NCBI GenBank assembly: GCA_027297845.1
Contig: JAPUHG010000220.1
Span: 1-13,621 of the forward strand
Source: Gammaproteobacteria bacterium
GTDB lineage: Bacteria; Pseudomonadota; Gammaproteobacteria; Steroidobacterales; MnTg04
Length of the DNA stretch: 13,621 bases
Direction of reading: 5' to 3'
The notes beneath the pieces were generated by a model. It was not told the DNA's origin. It made no database searches and saw nothing but the letters and a program-made list of their open reading frames with translations. Made by a program: the position numbers and the translations under genes. Of this stretch, positions 6,203 through 13,621 are shown piece by piece; position 1 is the stretch's first letter; every line of letters begins with the position of its first letter.

Positions 6203-7176
6203 TGGCCAAGGTTGCCTTGATAGAAGCCATCACGATGGCAATGGCCTGGGAAATGGAGCATGACGACAGCGTCATGGTTCTCGGCGAAGATGTTGGCGTC
6301 AACGGAGGAGTTTTCCGTGCAACTGCGGGTCTCCAGGAAAAATTCGGTGCGGACCGGGTTATGGATACGCCGCTTGCGGAAAACCTGCTAGCCGGGATCT
6401 CGATAGGCATGGCGGCGCAGGGTCTGAAACCGATCGCCGAAATACAGTTTATGGGTTTTATCTATCCGGCCGTCGATCAGATGATCAGTCATGCCGGTCG
6501 CATGCGCCACCGGACCCGGGGGCGTCTGACCTGCCCGATGGTGTTGCGGGCGCCGTTTGGCGGCGGAATTCACGCGCCCGAACATCATTCTGAGAGCACC
6601 GAGGCGATTTTCGCCCATATGCCAGGCGTGCGCGTCGTCATTCCATCCTCACCGACGCGCGCGTATGGCCTGTTGCTCGCCAGTATCCGCTGCCCCGACC
6701 CGGTGGTGTATCTCGAACCCAAGCGAATCTACAGGATGGCAAAACACGAGGTAGAAGATAACGGTCAGGCGTTGCCGCTGGATGTCTGTTACATCCTTCG
6801 TGAGGGCGAGGATCTGACCCTGGTCACCTGGGGTGCGATGACCCATGAAACGCTAAAAACGGCGGATGAACTGGCCAAACAAGGCATCAGCGCCGAGGTC
6901 ATCGATGTGGCGACGATAAGCCCGCTGGATATCGATACAATACTCGAGTCCGTGGAAAAGACCGGCCGGCTGGTAATCGTGCACGAGGCGGCGAAGAACT
7001 GTGGGGTCGGTGCGGAAATCGCTGCGGAGGTCGCGGAAAAAGGTCTTTACGACCTCAAAGCGCCGATCAAAAGGGTCACTGGTTTCGACACGGTCATGCC
7101 ACTGTTCCGTCTTGAGTATGATTACCTGCCATGCGTCGAAAGAATTGTCGACGCCTGTAATGAGACTTTTGAGTAA
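6202..7176 (+). CDS. pdhB: Pyruvate dehydrogenase E1 component, beta subunit
   Basis: This 324-residue partner of the alpha subunit completes the E1 active site. The transketolase-like pyrimidine-binding half contains GEDVGVNGGVFRAT (28-41) and DTPLAE with Glu60, which activates the thiamine cofactor; GGGIHAPEHHSES (120-132) contains the conserved His128/His129 pair. The C-terminal domain (about 200-320) carries VTWGAM and VIVHEA, typical of the family. The HAPEHHSES block is the pyruvate-type form; branched-chain E1 beta usually has a GHGALYHSQSPE-like block. The ATG at 6202 follows GGGAGGT with about 7 bases' spacing, and a TTG one codon earlier is unlikely. It is the second gene of the operon, coupled to pdhA and followed by pdhC after 48 bp. 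Confidence 0.88.
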   Translation: MAKVALIEAITMAMAWEMEHDDSVMVLGEDVGVNGGVFRATAGLQEKFGADRVMDTPLAENLLAGISIGMAAQGLKPIAEIQFMGFIYPAVDQMISHAGRMRHRTRGRLTCPMVLRAPFGGGIHAPEHHSESTEAIFAHMPGVRVVIPSSPTRAYGLLLASIRCPDPVVYLEPKRIYRMAKHEVEDNGQALPLDVCYILREGEDLTLVTWGAMTHETLKTADELAKQGISAEVIDVATISPLDIDTILESVEKTGRLVIVHEAAKNCGVGAEIAAEVAEKGLYDLKAPIKRVTGFDTVMPLFRLEYDYLPCVERIVDACNETFE

Positions 7177-7224
7177 CGACCAGCGCGCCGCTTTAACCGG
7201 CGCCGCGGACACCGGGAAAATGAT

Positions 7225-8421
7225 ATGAAGACGTTTATGTTGCCCGATCTGGGTGAAGGACTACCGGAAGCCGAAATCGTGACCTGGCACGTCAAGGAAG
7301 GCGATCAGATCAAGGTCGACGAACCACTGCTCTCGGTTGAAACTGCCAAGGCGGTCGTTGAAGTACCCTCGCCCTTCACCGGGACCGTGACCAAACTTCA
7401 TGCGCCCGAAGGCGGCATCGTCGAGACCGGAAAGCCGCTGGCGGATTTTCAGATCGATGGCGACGACGGCGAAAGTGAGGCCTCCGCTGACCAGGCTGGC
7501 GATGACAAACGCAGTGACGATTCCGGCACGGTTGTCGGCAACATGCCGACCAGCGATGAGGTTGTCGTGGAAACCGCAATCGCCGGTGGTAAACGCAAGC
7601 GTGCGCAAGGGCGCGTCAAGGCCGCTCCTGCAACTCGCGCCCTGGCGAAAAAAATGGGGGTGGACCTTGCTGCTGTGCCCGCCAGTGGAAAACAGGGCCA
7701 GGTCACCGCCGATGACGTTCGTCAGGCTGCCCAGCAGGCGCCGACGGCGGGCCGGCCAACGGCGCCGGTCGCTCCGCTTGTGCTTGGCAAACCGGAACCG
7801 CTTCGCGGACCGCGCCGCGCCATGGCGCAAAGCATGTCCCAGGCCAGAGACCAGGTATCGTCCTGCACGTTATTCGATGACGCGGACATACACGGCTGGC
7901 TCAGGAAAAATGACATCAGCGCCCGGGTATTGCGCGCGATAGCCGCTGCCTGCAAGGCCGAACCCGGCCTGAACGCTTTTTTCGATGGTGAAACCATGAG
8001 TCGCGAGATGCATGAGCGAGTCGACATCGCGATGGCAGTAGATACCCCGGACGGACTGATCGTCCCGGTGGTTAGGGATGTCGCCAACAAAAACGCCGCT
8101 CAGTTGAGAGCGGATATCAACCAGATCAAGACAGCGACACAGGCGCGGACCGTCGCGCCCGCCGACATGCGCGATTACACGATCACCCTATCCAATTTCG
8201 GGATGATGGCCGGCCGGTATGCGACCCCGATCGTGGTGCCGCCCACCGTGGCAATACTGGGTACCGGCGGTATCCGTCACGATGTAATCGCCGTGATGGG
8301 GGGAGTCGAGGTCCATCGCCGGATACCCTTGTCACTGACCTTCGACCACCGCTGCATAACCGGTGGCGAAGCGTGCCGATTCCTCGCCGCGGTGATTGCC
8401 GATCTGGGGGCGGAAGAGTGA
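7225..8421 (+). CDS. pdhC: Dihydrolipoamide acyltransferase (E2) of the pyruvate dehydrogenase complex
   Basis: This 398-residue core subunit moves the acyl group from lipoamide to CoA. Domain order: one lipoyl domain (1-80, lipoylated Lys42 in SVETAKAVVEV), an acidic Asp/Ser-rich linker (80-110), a peripheral-subunit-binding domain (about 132-168, APATRALAKKMGVDL to VTADDVR), a Pro/Ala linker, and the catalytic domain (about 193-398). The active-site stretch reads FDHRCITGGEA: His375 is present, but the usual Asp of HRxxDG is Thr379. The start of the catalytic domain (DIHGWLRKNDISARVLRAI) is roughly 10-15 residues shorter than in E. coli-type E2. The ribosome binding site is weak (GGGAAA). 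No lipoamide dehydrogenase (E3) gene follows, so E3 must come from elsewhere. The acyl group is taken as acetyl from the pyruvate-like E1 subunits. Confidence 0.88.
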   Translation: MKTFMLPDLGEGLPEAEIVTWHVKEGDQIKVDEPLLSVETAKAVVEVPSPFTGTVTKLHAPEGGIVETGKPLADFQIDGDDGESEASADQAGDDKRSDDSGTVVGNMPTSDEVVVETAIAGGKRKRAQGRVKAAPATRALAKKMGVDLAAVPASGKQGQVTADDVRQAAQQAPTAGRPTAPVAPLVLGKPEPLRGPRRAMAQSMSQARDQVSSCTLFDDADIHGWLRKNDISARVLRAIAAACKAEPGLNAFFDGETMSREMHERVDIAMAVDTPDGLIVPVVRDVANKNAAQLRADINQIKTATQARTVAPADMRDYTITLSNFGMMAGRYATPIVVPPTVAILGTGGIRHDVIAVMGGVEVHRRIPLSLTFDHRCITGGEACRFLAAVIADLGAEE

Positions 8422-8448
8422 CTTTTTAGAGGCCGGAGCTTAAATTAA

Positions 8449-8465
8449 TCTGCCCATCGGGCAGA
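8449..8465 (+). other. Hairpin between pdhC and gdhB
   Basis: TCTGCCC (8449-8455) pairs perfectly with GGGCAGA (8459-8465) around an ATC loop, 27 bases after the pdhC stop. No T-tract follows on the plus strand, so it is not a standard intrinsic terminator. It may protect the 3' end of the pdh message or be a protein-binding dyad for gdhB. I found no convincing -35/-10 pair in the rest of this 130-bp gap; TTGCAA at 8479-8484 is the only -35-like hexamer, and no -10 is suitably placed. Confidence 0.4.
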
Positions 8466-8552
8466 GCGCCGGCATCATTTGCAATATTTGGCTTTTTCCC
8501 AGCCCGATATGTGTTTAAACTTGCTACGCCGTCAGCACATCGGATACCCACC

Positions 8553-11500
8553 ATGCAGCGCAGAATCTCCGATTCCCGGGGCCGCTTCATCAACAAAATC
8601 GTTAGCCAGGCTGAGAAGGCCGGTTCGCTGGATCAGGATACTGATATTGCTGATTTCATCGAGCGGTATTATCGCGACGTCGCGATAGACGACCTGCGTA
8701 TCAGCACCCCGGCCGATCTCGCCGGTGCGGCTCTGAGTCATCTCAACCTGGCCAGCGTACGCCAGTCCGGAAAGGCGAAAGTACGGGTTTATAACCCAAC
8801 CAAAAAATCCAACGGCTGGACCTCGCCGCATACGATCGTAGAAATCGTCAATGACAATATGCCATTTCTGGTTGATTCGGCCGGTCTGGCAATCAACCGG
8901 ATGGGCTATTCCATTCACCTGACCGTTCATCCGACATTCTCTGTCACCAGGGACAAGAAAAATGTCTTACAGGATATTGGCAAGAAAGCTCTGCTAAAAA
9001 ATGGCGATGATAACGAGTCCTTTATGCGCATCGAAATCGATCGCAACGCGAAAGAAGAAGAATTTCCCGTCCTGGAAAAATCCCTGCTATTAGGTCTTCG
9101 CGATGTACGCAACGCGGTCACCGACTGGCCAGCGATGCGTAAGATGGCACTGTCTATCGCCGACCAGTTGCCCGATGGTTCGCTGCCGCTAAGCCAGCGC
9201 GTCATCAATGAGGGATGTGAATTGTTGCGCTGGATGGTTGAAGACAATTTTTTGTTCCTGGGCTATCGTGAGTACAAGCTGACCAAGGGTGAAGAAACCG
9301 ATGAACTCTCGGTGGTTCCGGGTTCCGGTCTCGGCATACTGCGTGGCGAACCACGGGACGGGTCGGTCGTAGTGTTGAGCAAGGAGATCCGCCGCCAGGC
9401 GAGATCGAAAGACCTGTTGCTCATTACCAAGGCCAACTCGCTGTCCACGGTTCACCGCAACAGTTATCTCGACTACATCGGCATAAAGATCTATTCCGCA
9501 GGCAAAGTGGTTGGAGAAAAGCGATTTCTTGGCTTGTTTACCTCGTCTGCGTACAACATCAGCCCCAGTGAAATCCCGGTTCTGAGATACAAGGTCGAAC
9601 AAGTCAAAAAAAACTCAGGGTTGCCTGCGGCCAGCCATGGGGCCAAGGCCATGCAACACATTCTTGACACCTTTCCACGCGATGAATTGTTCCAAAGTTC
9701 GGTACCGGACCTGATCCGCACGACGGTCGGTATTCTGCATCTCCAGGAACGACAGCGAATCAAGTTATTCGTGCGCCGCGATGCTTTCAGACGGTTTTTC
9801 AGTTGCATGGTCTTTGTCCCGCGCGACAGATACACAACTCAAATCCGGTTGCGCATAGAAGAGATCCTGATGCATGCCTTTGCTGGAAGATCGCTCAAAT
9901 CCAGCGTGCAGCTATCGGAATCCAACCTGGCGCGGGTACACACGATCGTCAGAATCGATCCCGGTTCAAAACCCAAGGTTTCCATCATCGGCATCGAAAA
10001 CGAAATCATCGATGCGGTCAGGTCCTGGGAGGATCATTTACAGGACATACTCATCGAGCGTTTTGGCGAAGCGCGCGGTTTACAACTCAAACAGATGTAT
10101 GGCCGACAGTTTCCGGTCGCTTATAAAGAAGACGTGACGCCGCGCGAGGCCACTTTCGATATACAGCGCCTCGCGGCGCTTACCGATGAGACCAGCAGCC
10201 TGCGAATGAGTCTCTACCGGCCGGAGTTCTACGCGGAGAACCAGCTGCGCTTCAAACTGTTCCACCGCGAGCAGCCGATACCCATATCGGACGTGTTACC
10301 AATGCTGGAAAACATGGGGCTCAGGGTAATCTCCGAGCAGCCTTATCACGTGCGCCTGCAGGATGACAAAAGCATCTGGATTCAGGATTTCCAGATGGTC
10401 TATGAAGCAGAGGCCCTGGTTCCCGCGGAAGTCAACGAGATTTTCCAAGGGTCGTTTGCCAACACCTGGCTGGGCAACGCCGAGAACGATGGCTTCAACC
10501 GACTGATCCTGGGGGGGCGCCTGGAATTGCGGGAAGTCGCGGTTCTCAGGGCTTATTGCCGCTACCTCTTGCAGACGGGCCTGCCATTCAGCCAAAAATA
10601 CATGGAGCAGGCGCTTTACCGCCACGTTGCGATCGCGAAAATGCTTGCGGAGTTGTTCCGGGCAAAACTGAAACCGGGTGCGGGTAGCCAGCGGCGCCAA
10701 AAAGAAGTCGACAGGATCTGTGCCGAAATCCGAAGAGCGCTGGATAAGGTTCATAGCCAGGATGAAGACCGGATTCTGAGCGCGTTCCTGACCGTCATCA
10801 AGGCAACTTTACGCAGCAACTTTTATCAGCCGGATAAGCTTGGCGAGCCAAAACCGTACATTTCGTTCAAATTCGACTCTCGGCAAATCCCCGAGCTACC
10901 GTTGCCACGTCCCAGGTTCGAGATTTTCGTTTATTCGCCCAGAATGGAAGGCGTTCATCTGCGCGGCGGATTGGTCGCGCGAGGGGGGTTGCGCTGGTCG
11001 GACCGGCAGGAAGATTTTCGGACCGAGATACTCGGGTTGATGAAGGCCCAGACCGTCAAAAATACGCTGATCGTACCGGTGGGCGCCAAGGGTGGCTTCG
11101 TTTGCAAATGTCTGCCAGAGGGACCGCGTGAAGAAATCCAGAAGGAAGTCGTCGACTGCTACACGACCCTGATTCGAGGCATGCTTGACATCACCGACAA
11201 CCTCGTTGACACCAAGCTGGTTCCGCCCAGGCGAGTTGTCCGGCATGACGAAGACGATCCCTACCTGGTAGTCGCGGCGGACAAGGGAACCGCAACTTTC
11301 TCCGATATCGCCAATTCGGTCGCCGATGATTATGGATTCTGGCTGGGAGACGCGTTCGCATCAGGTGGTTCGGCCGGGTATGACCATAAGCGAATGGGCA
11401 TTACCGCCAAGGGCGGCTGGGAAGCCGTCAAAAGACATTTTCGCGAAATCGGCATCGATATTCAGAATCACGAATTCACGGTAGTCGGAATCGGCGACAT

Positions 11501-13373
11501 GAGCGGCGATGTATTTGGCAACGGCATGCTGTTATCGCGCCATATCCGGCTGCAAGCCGCGTTCAATCACCTGCATATCTTTCTGGACCCGGACCCGGAT
11601 TCCGCAGTCAGTTTCGAAGAAAGAAAAAGACTTTTCGAAACGCCGCGCTCGAGCTGGTCAGATTACGACAAGAAGCTGCTGTCCAAAGGGGGTGGAATAT
11701 TCGCGCGCAGCGAAAAGAGCATCCCATTGAGCAACGAAGTCAAAGCCATGCTTGATACTGACGTGAATAACATGAGGCCGCAGGAACTTATTCAATGTCT
11801 CTTGAAAATGCGCGTTGATTTGCTCTGGAACGGTGGCATCGGCACCTATGTCAAAGCCAAGAGCGAAACTCACGTGGATGTAGGTGACCGCGCCAATGAT
11901 GCACTGAGAGTGAATGCCTGCGATCTGCACTGTGCCGTAATTGGTGAAGGCGGGAATCTGGGTCTGACTCAACTTGGGCGCATCGAATACGCTCTTGGCA
12001 ACGGGCGTATCAATACCGATTTTATCGATAACTCGGGTGGCGTCGACACCTCGGACAGAGAAGTCAACATCAAGATCCTGCTCAACCTGGTCAAACAAAG
12101 CCGGCCTTTGACGACCAGCCGCCGGGACCGGCTCCTCGCGGGAATGACCGATGAGGTGGCCCAACTGGTACTGCGCAATAATTATCTGCAAACCCAGGCC
12201 ATCAGCATGATGGAGGCGCACGCGGGTGAACGGCTCAATGAACATGCTCACTTGCTGACCGCGATGGAACGAAGTGGTGAACTGGACAGGGAGCTGGAGT
12301 TCCTGCCCTCAGATGAAGAAATCGACGAAAGGCGTAAGGCCAACAAAGGTTTTACCCGACCGGAATTGTCGGTTCTTCTTAGTTACAGCAAAATCTCGCT
12401 CTACCAGAAACTCATCGATTCAGATGTACCAGAGGACTCCTTCCTGGCCCGGGAACTGCATAGCTATTTTCCAAAACCTCTGCAAAAACATTATACGGAG
12501 GCGATGGCCAATCATCGATTGAAACGGGGAATCATTGCCACAGTTGTGACCAACAGCGTTATCAATCGCATGGGGCCGGTATTTTTTCAGCGCGCCCAGG
12601 AAGATACCGGCGCGAATGCGGCAGCGGTTGCCCGTTCCTATACGATTGCCCGTGAAATATTCGATACGCGGAAGATCTGGCAAAAAATCGAGGCACTGGA
12701 CAATTCGGTTCATGCCAATGTCCAGTACTCGATGATGTTCCAGATTTCGAGATTGTTGAGACACGCAACGCACTGGTTACTGGCTCATCATCGGGATGCG
12801 CTTGATATTGAGAAATTGGTGTCGCGTTGCCAGCCCGGGGCGCGCATCCTGGCACGCAAGCTGAAGAAATTACTGAGCGGGAACGAGTTGAATCGTTATC
12901 GGGAATCGAGGCGGCTGTATGAGGATATCGGCGTCCCCGAATCCATCGCCAAGTACATGGCGGGAATTAGCGCGCTGTATTCAGCGCTGGATATCACTGA
13001 AGTCGCCAACAAGCGAAACATGGAAGAGGAATTTGTCGCACGTATCTATTTTGAAATCGGACGCGGGCTGGCACTGGACTGGATCAGGGACCAGATCGAA
13101 AATCTTCAGGTCGAGGGCCGCTGGCAGGCGGTGGCGCGTGGCACATTACGAGACAACCTTTATCAAGTGCAGGCAACGCTGACCGATCAGGTGATACGCA
13201 ATCACCGCGGCACCAACCCGGTAGACAGGGTCAGTACCTGGTTGACGCGCCATCAAAGCCAGATTTCCTACGCCAATCAAACCTTGAGTGATATGCGTGC
13301 AGGCGGCAACCTGGACTTCGCGACTCTCTCGGTTGCGCTGCAGGAGATCCGCAAACTAAGCATCCAGTCTTAG
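8553..13373 (+). CDS. gdhB: NAD-dependent glutamate dehydrogenase, large (180-kDa) class
   Basis: A protein of 1,606 residues that oxidatively deaminates L-glutamate to 2-oxoglutarate and ammonia with NAD, a catabolic enzyme of the cytosol. Length and layout match the 180-kDa GDH class (about 1,600 residues): a long N-terminal regulatory part of ACT-like modules, a central catalytic core and a C-terminal helical region. The core shows RGGLRWSDR (810-818), PVGAKGGF with probable catalytic Lys846, the nucleotide-binding GIGDMSGD (979-986), GEGGNLGLTQ (1131-1140) and DNSGGVDTSDREVN (1159-1172). The ATG at 8553 is preferred, though only CGGAT precedes it; a GTG at 8511 would add 14 residues and has no ribosome binding site at all. 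It lies 131 bp after pdhC and may have its own promoter. The frame is intact throughout. The TAG stop is also the first three bases of a palindromic repeat. Confidence 0.95.
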   Translation: MQRRISDSRGRFINKIVSQAEKAGSLDQDTDIADFIERYYRDVAIDDLRISTPADLAGAALSHLNLASVRQSGKAKVRVYNPTKKSNGWTSPHTIVEIVNDNMPFLVDSAGLAINRMGYSIHLTVHPTFSVTRDKKNVLQDIGKKALLKNGDDNESFMRIEIDRNAKEEEFPVLEKSLLLGLRDVRNAVTDWPAMRKMALSIADQLPDGSLPLSQRVINEGCELLRWMVEDNFLFLGYREYKLTKGEETDELSVVPGSGLGILRGEPRDGSVVVLSKEIRRQARSKDLLLITKANSLSTVHRNSYLDYIGIKIYSAGKVVGEKRFLGLFTSSAYNISPSEIPVLRYKVEQVKKNSGLPAASHGAKAMQHILDTFPRDELFQSSVPDLIRTTVGILHLQERQRIKLFVRRDAFRRFFSCMVFVPRDRYTTQIRLRIEEILMHAFAGRSLKSSVQLSESNLARVHTIVRIDPGSKPKVSIIGIENEIIDAVRSWEDHLQDILIERFGEARGLQLKQMYGRQFPVAYKEDVTPREATFDIQRLAALTDETSSLRMSLYRPEFYAENQLRFKLFHREQPIPISDVLPMLENMGLRVISEQPYHVRLQDDKSIWIQDFQMVYEAEALVPAEVNEIFQGSFANTWLGNAENDGFNRLILGGRLELREVAVLRAYCRYLLQTGLPFSQKYMEQALYRHVAIAKMLAELFRAKLKPGAGSQRRQKEVDRICAEIRRALDKVHSQDEDRILSAFLTVIKATLRSNFYQPDKLGEPKPYISFKFDSRQIPELPLPRPRFEIFVYSPRMEGVHLRGGLVARGGLRWSDRQEDFRTEILGLMKAQTVKNTLIVPVGAKGGFVCKCLPEGPREEIQKEVVDCYTTLIRGMLDITDNLVDTKLVPPRRVVRHDEDDPYLVVAADKGTATFSDIANSVADDYGFWLGDAFASGGSAGYDHKRMGITAKGGWEAVKRHFREIGIDIQNHEFTVVGIGDMSGDVFGNGMLLSRHIRLQAAFNHLHIFLDPDPDSAVSFEERKRLFETPRSSWSDYDKKLLSKGGGIFARSEKSIPLSNEVKAMLDTDVNNMRPQELIQCLLKMRVDLLWNGGIGTYVKAKSETHVDVGDRANDALRVNACDLHCAVIGEGGNLGLTQLGRIEYALGNGRINTDFIDNSGGVDTSDREVNIKILLNLVKQSRPLTTSRRDRLLAGMTDEVAQLVLRNNYLQTQAISMMEAHAGERLNEHAHLLTAMERSGELDRELEFLPSDEEIDERRKANKGFTRPELSVLLSYSKISLYQKLIDSDVPEDSFLARELHSYFPKPLQKHYTEAMANHRLKRGIIATVVTNSVINRMGPVFFQRAQEDTGANAAAVARSYTIAREIFDTRKIWQKIEALDNSVHANVQYSMMFQISRLLRHATHWLLAHHRDALDIEKLVSRCQPGARILARKLKKLLSGNELNRYRESRRLYEDIGVPESIAKYMAGISALYSALDITEVANKRNMEEEFVARIYFEIGRGLALDWIRDQIENLQVEGRWQAVARGTLRDNLYQVQATLTDQVIRNHRGTNPVDRVSTWLTRHQSQISYANQTLSDMRAGGNLDFATLSVALQEIRKLSIQS

Positions 13374-13431
13374 CCCGGATATTTCACCAAGGCGTTGGCC
13401 GCCGGTAGTAAGCTGTGAAGTATCCGGGCTA
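13371..13431. repeat. 61-bp palindromic intergenic repeat (REP-like)
   Basis: TAGCCCGGATATTTCAC (13371-13387) is the inverse of GTGAAGTATCCGGGCTA (13415-13431), 17-bp arms with a single mismatch that becomes a G-U pair in RNA. The 27-base middle includes a small GGCG / CGCC stem. The element starts on the gdhB stop codon. Its right arm can also form a rival stem, GGGCT-AGC-AGCCC (13426-13438). Shape and position suit a dispersed extragenic palindrome that also serves as a 3'-end hairpin. There is no T-tract, so factor-independent termination is not assured. Dispersal cannot be judged from one copy. Confidence 0.65.
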
Positions 13432-13438
13432 GCAGCCC

Positions 13439-13621
13439 GTCGAAAAGTCCCATGCGGCACAATCCGGCGTTAAAAATCGGCTCACAATGCGGGGCGGTGC
13501 AGCCGCAAACTCGCGTGTACACTGCGCTCGCTCGCCACAATCGCCTTGCCTTGCACTCGCTGAGCTTTTTTCGAGATCCTGCCAACGCGGTGCAACCGCC
13601 GCCGAATTCTCATCGGGTATG
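13439..13621. other. Non-coding tail without a recognisable gene
   Basis: These 183 bp hold no convincing gene, tRNA or promoter. A 13-bp near-repeat, GCGGTGCAGCCGC (13494-13506) and GCGGTGCAACCGC (13587-13599), occurs twice; each copy is itself a small dyad. A TTTTTT run at 13566-13571 lacks a stem immediately before it. The minus-strand reading frame across the area (13370-13585) runs through the palindrome and has no domain I recognise. The stretch may be part of a longer repeat unit beginning with the palindrome at 13371. Confidence 0.4.

Noticed and set aside
7261..7830. Minus-strand open frame of 189 codons opposite the E2 lipoyl and linker region
   Set aside because: The plus strand encodes an unmistakable lipoyl domain here; the minus frame looks like a low-complexity shadow.
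11658..12251. Minus-strand open frame of 197 codons inside gdhB
   Set aside because: It is antisense to the conserved catalytic core of glutamate dehydrogenase, and its translation shows no family features.
13566..13571. TTTTTT run considered as a terminator for gdhB
   Set aside because: No stable stem stands directly before it, and it is about 190 bp from the gdhB stop.
13370..13585. Minus-strand frame of 71 codons in the right tail, considered as a gene or transposase remnant
   Set aside because: It reads through the palindromic repeat, has no start signal and no known motif. I treat it as repeat sequence, not protein.

Overview
The window is a chromosomal stretch of core catabolic genes. 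It looks bacterial, most likely from a gammaproteobacterium. That is inferred from the 1,6xx-residue NAD-glutamate dehydrogenase, the two-subunit E1 pyruvate dehydrogenase of the form seen in Xanthomonas-like and related gammaproteobacteria, and a short-form homogentisate dioxygenase. The DNA is moderately GC-rich. I see no tRNA, rRNA, CRISPR array, prophage or intact transposase.

Region 1 (1-3384, minus strand) is a tyrosine/phenylalanine degradation operon transcribed hppD - hmgA - fahA - maiA. It takes 4-hydroxyphenylpyruvate through homogentisate, maleylacetoacetate and fumarylacetoacetate to fumarate and acetoacetate. maiA is cut by the left edge. A MarR-family regulator is divergent from hppD (3533-3991, plus). 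The 148-bp space between them holds a perfect inverted repeat (GTTACA-GA-TGTAAC) next to a good minus-strand -10 box, so this regulator probably controls the operon and itself.

Region 2 (4044-4880, minus) is a lone tryptophan 2,3-dioxygenase gene (kynA), convergent with marR. It has its own promoter, in which a second, different 13-bp dyad covers the -10 box. The rest of the kynurenine pathway is not here.

Region 3 (5123-8421, plus) is a 2-oxoacid dehydrogenase operon: E1 alpha, E1 beta and E2, best read as pyruvate dehydrogenase (pdhABC), without an E3 gene. Its roughly 100-nt leader contains a 12-bp GC-rich hairpin just before the ribosome binding site.

Region 4 (8553-13373, plus) is a single very large gene for the 180-kDa class of NAD-dependent glutamate dehydrogenase. 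It ends in a palindromic repeat whose first three bases are the stop codon itself. The last 190 bp show no convincing gene.

Together the genes burn amino acids: tyrosine to fumarate and acetoacetate, the first step of tryptophan breakdown, glutamate to 2-oxoglutarate and ammonia, and pyruvate to acetyl-CoA. All protein families are well known. I found no new multi-gene system. The points worth a second look are regulatory: the two operator-like dyads, the pdh leader hairpin and the terminal repeat.
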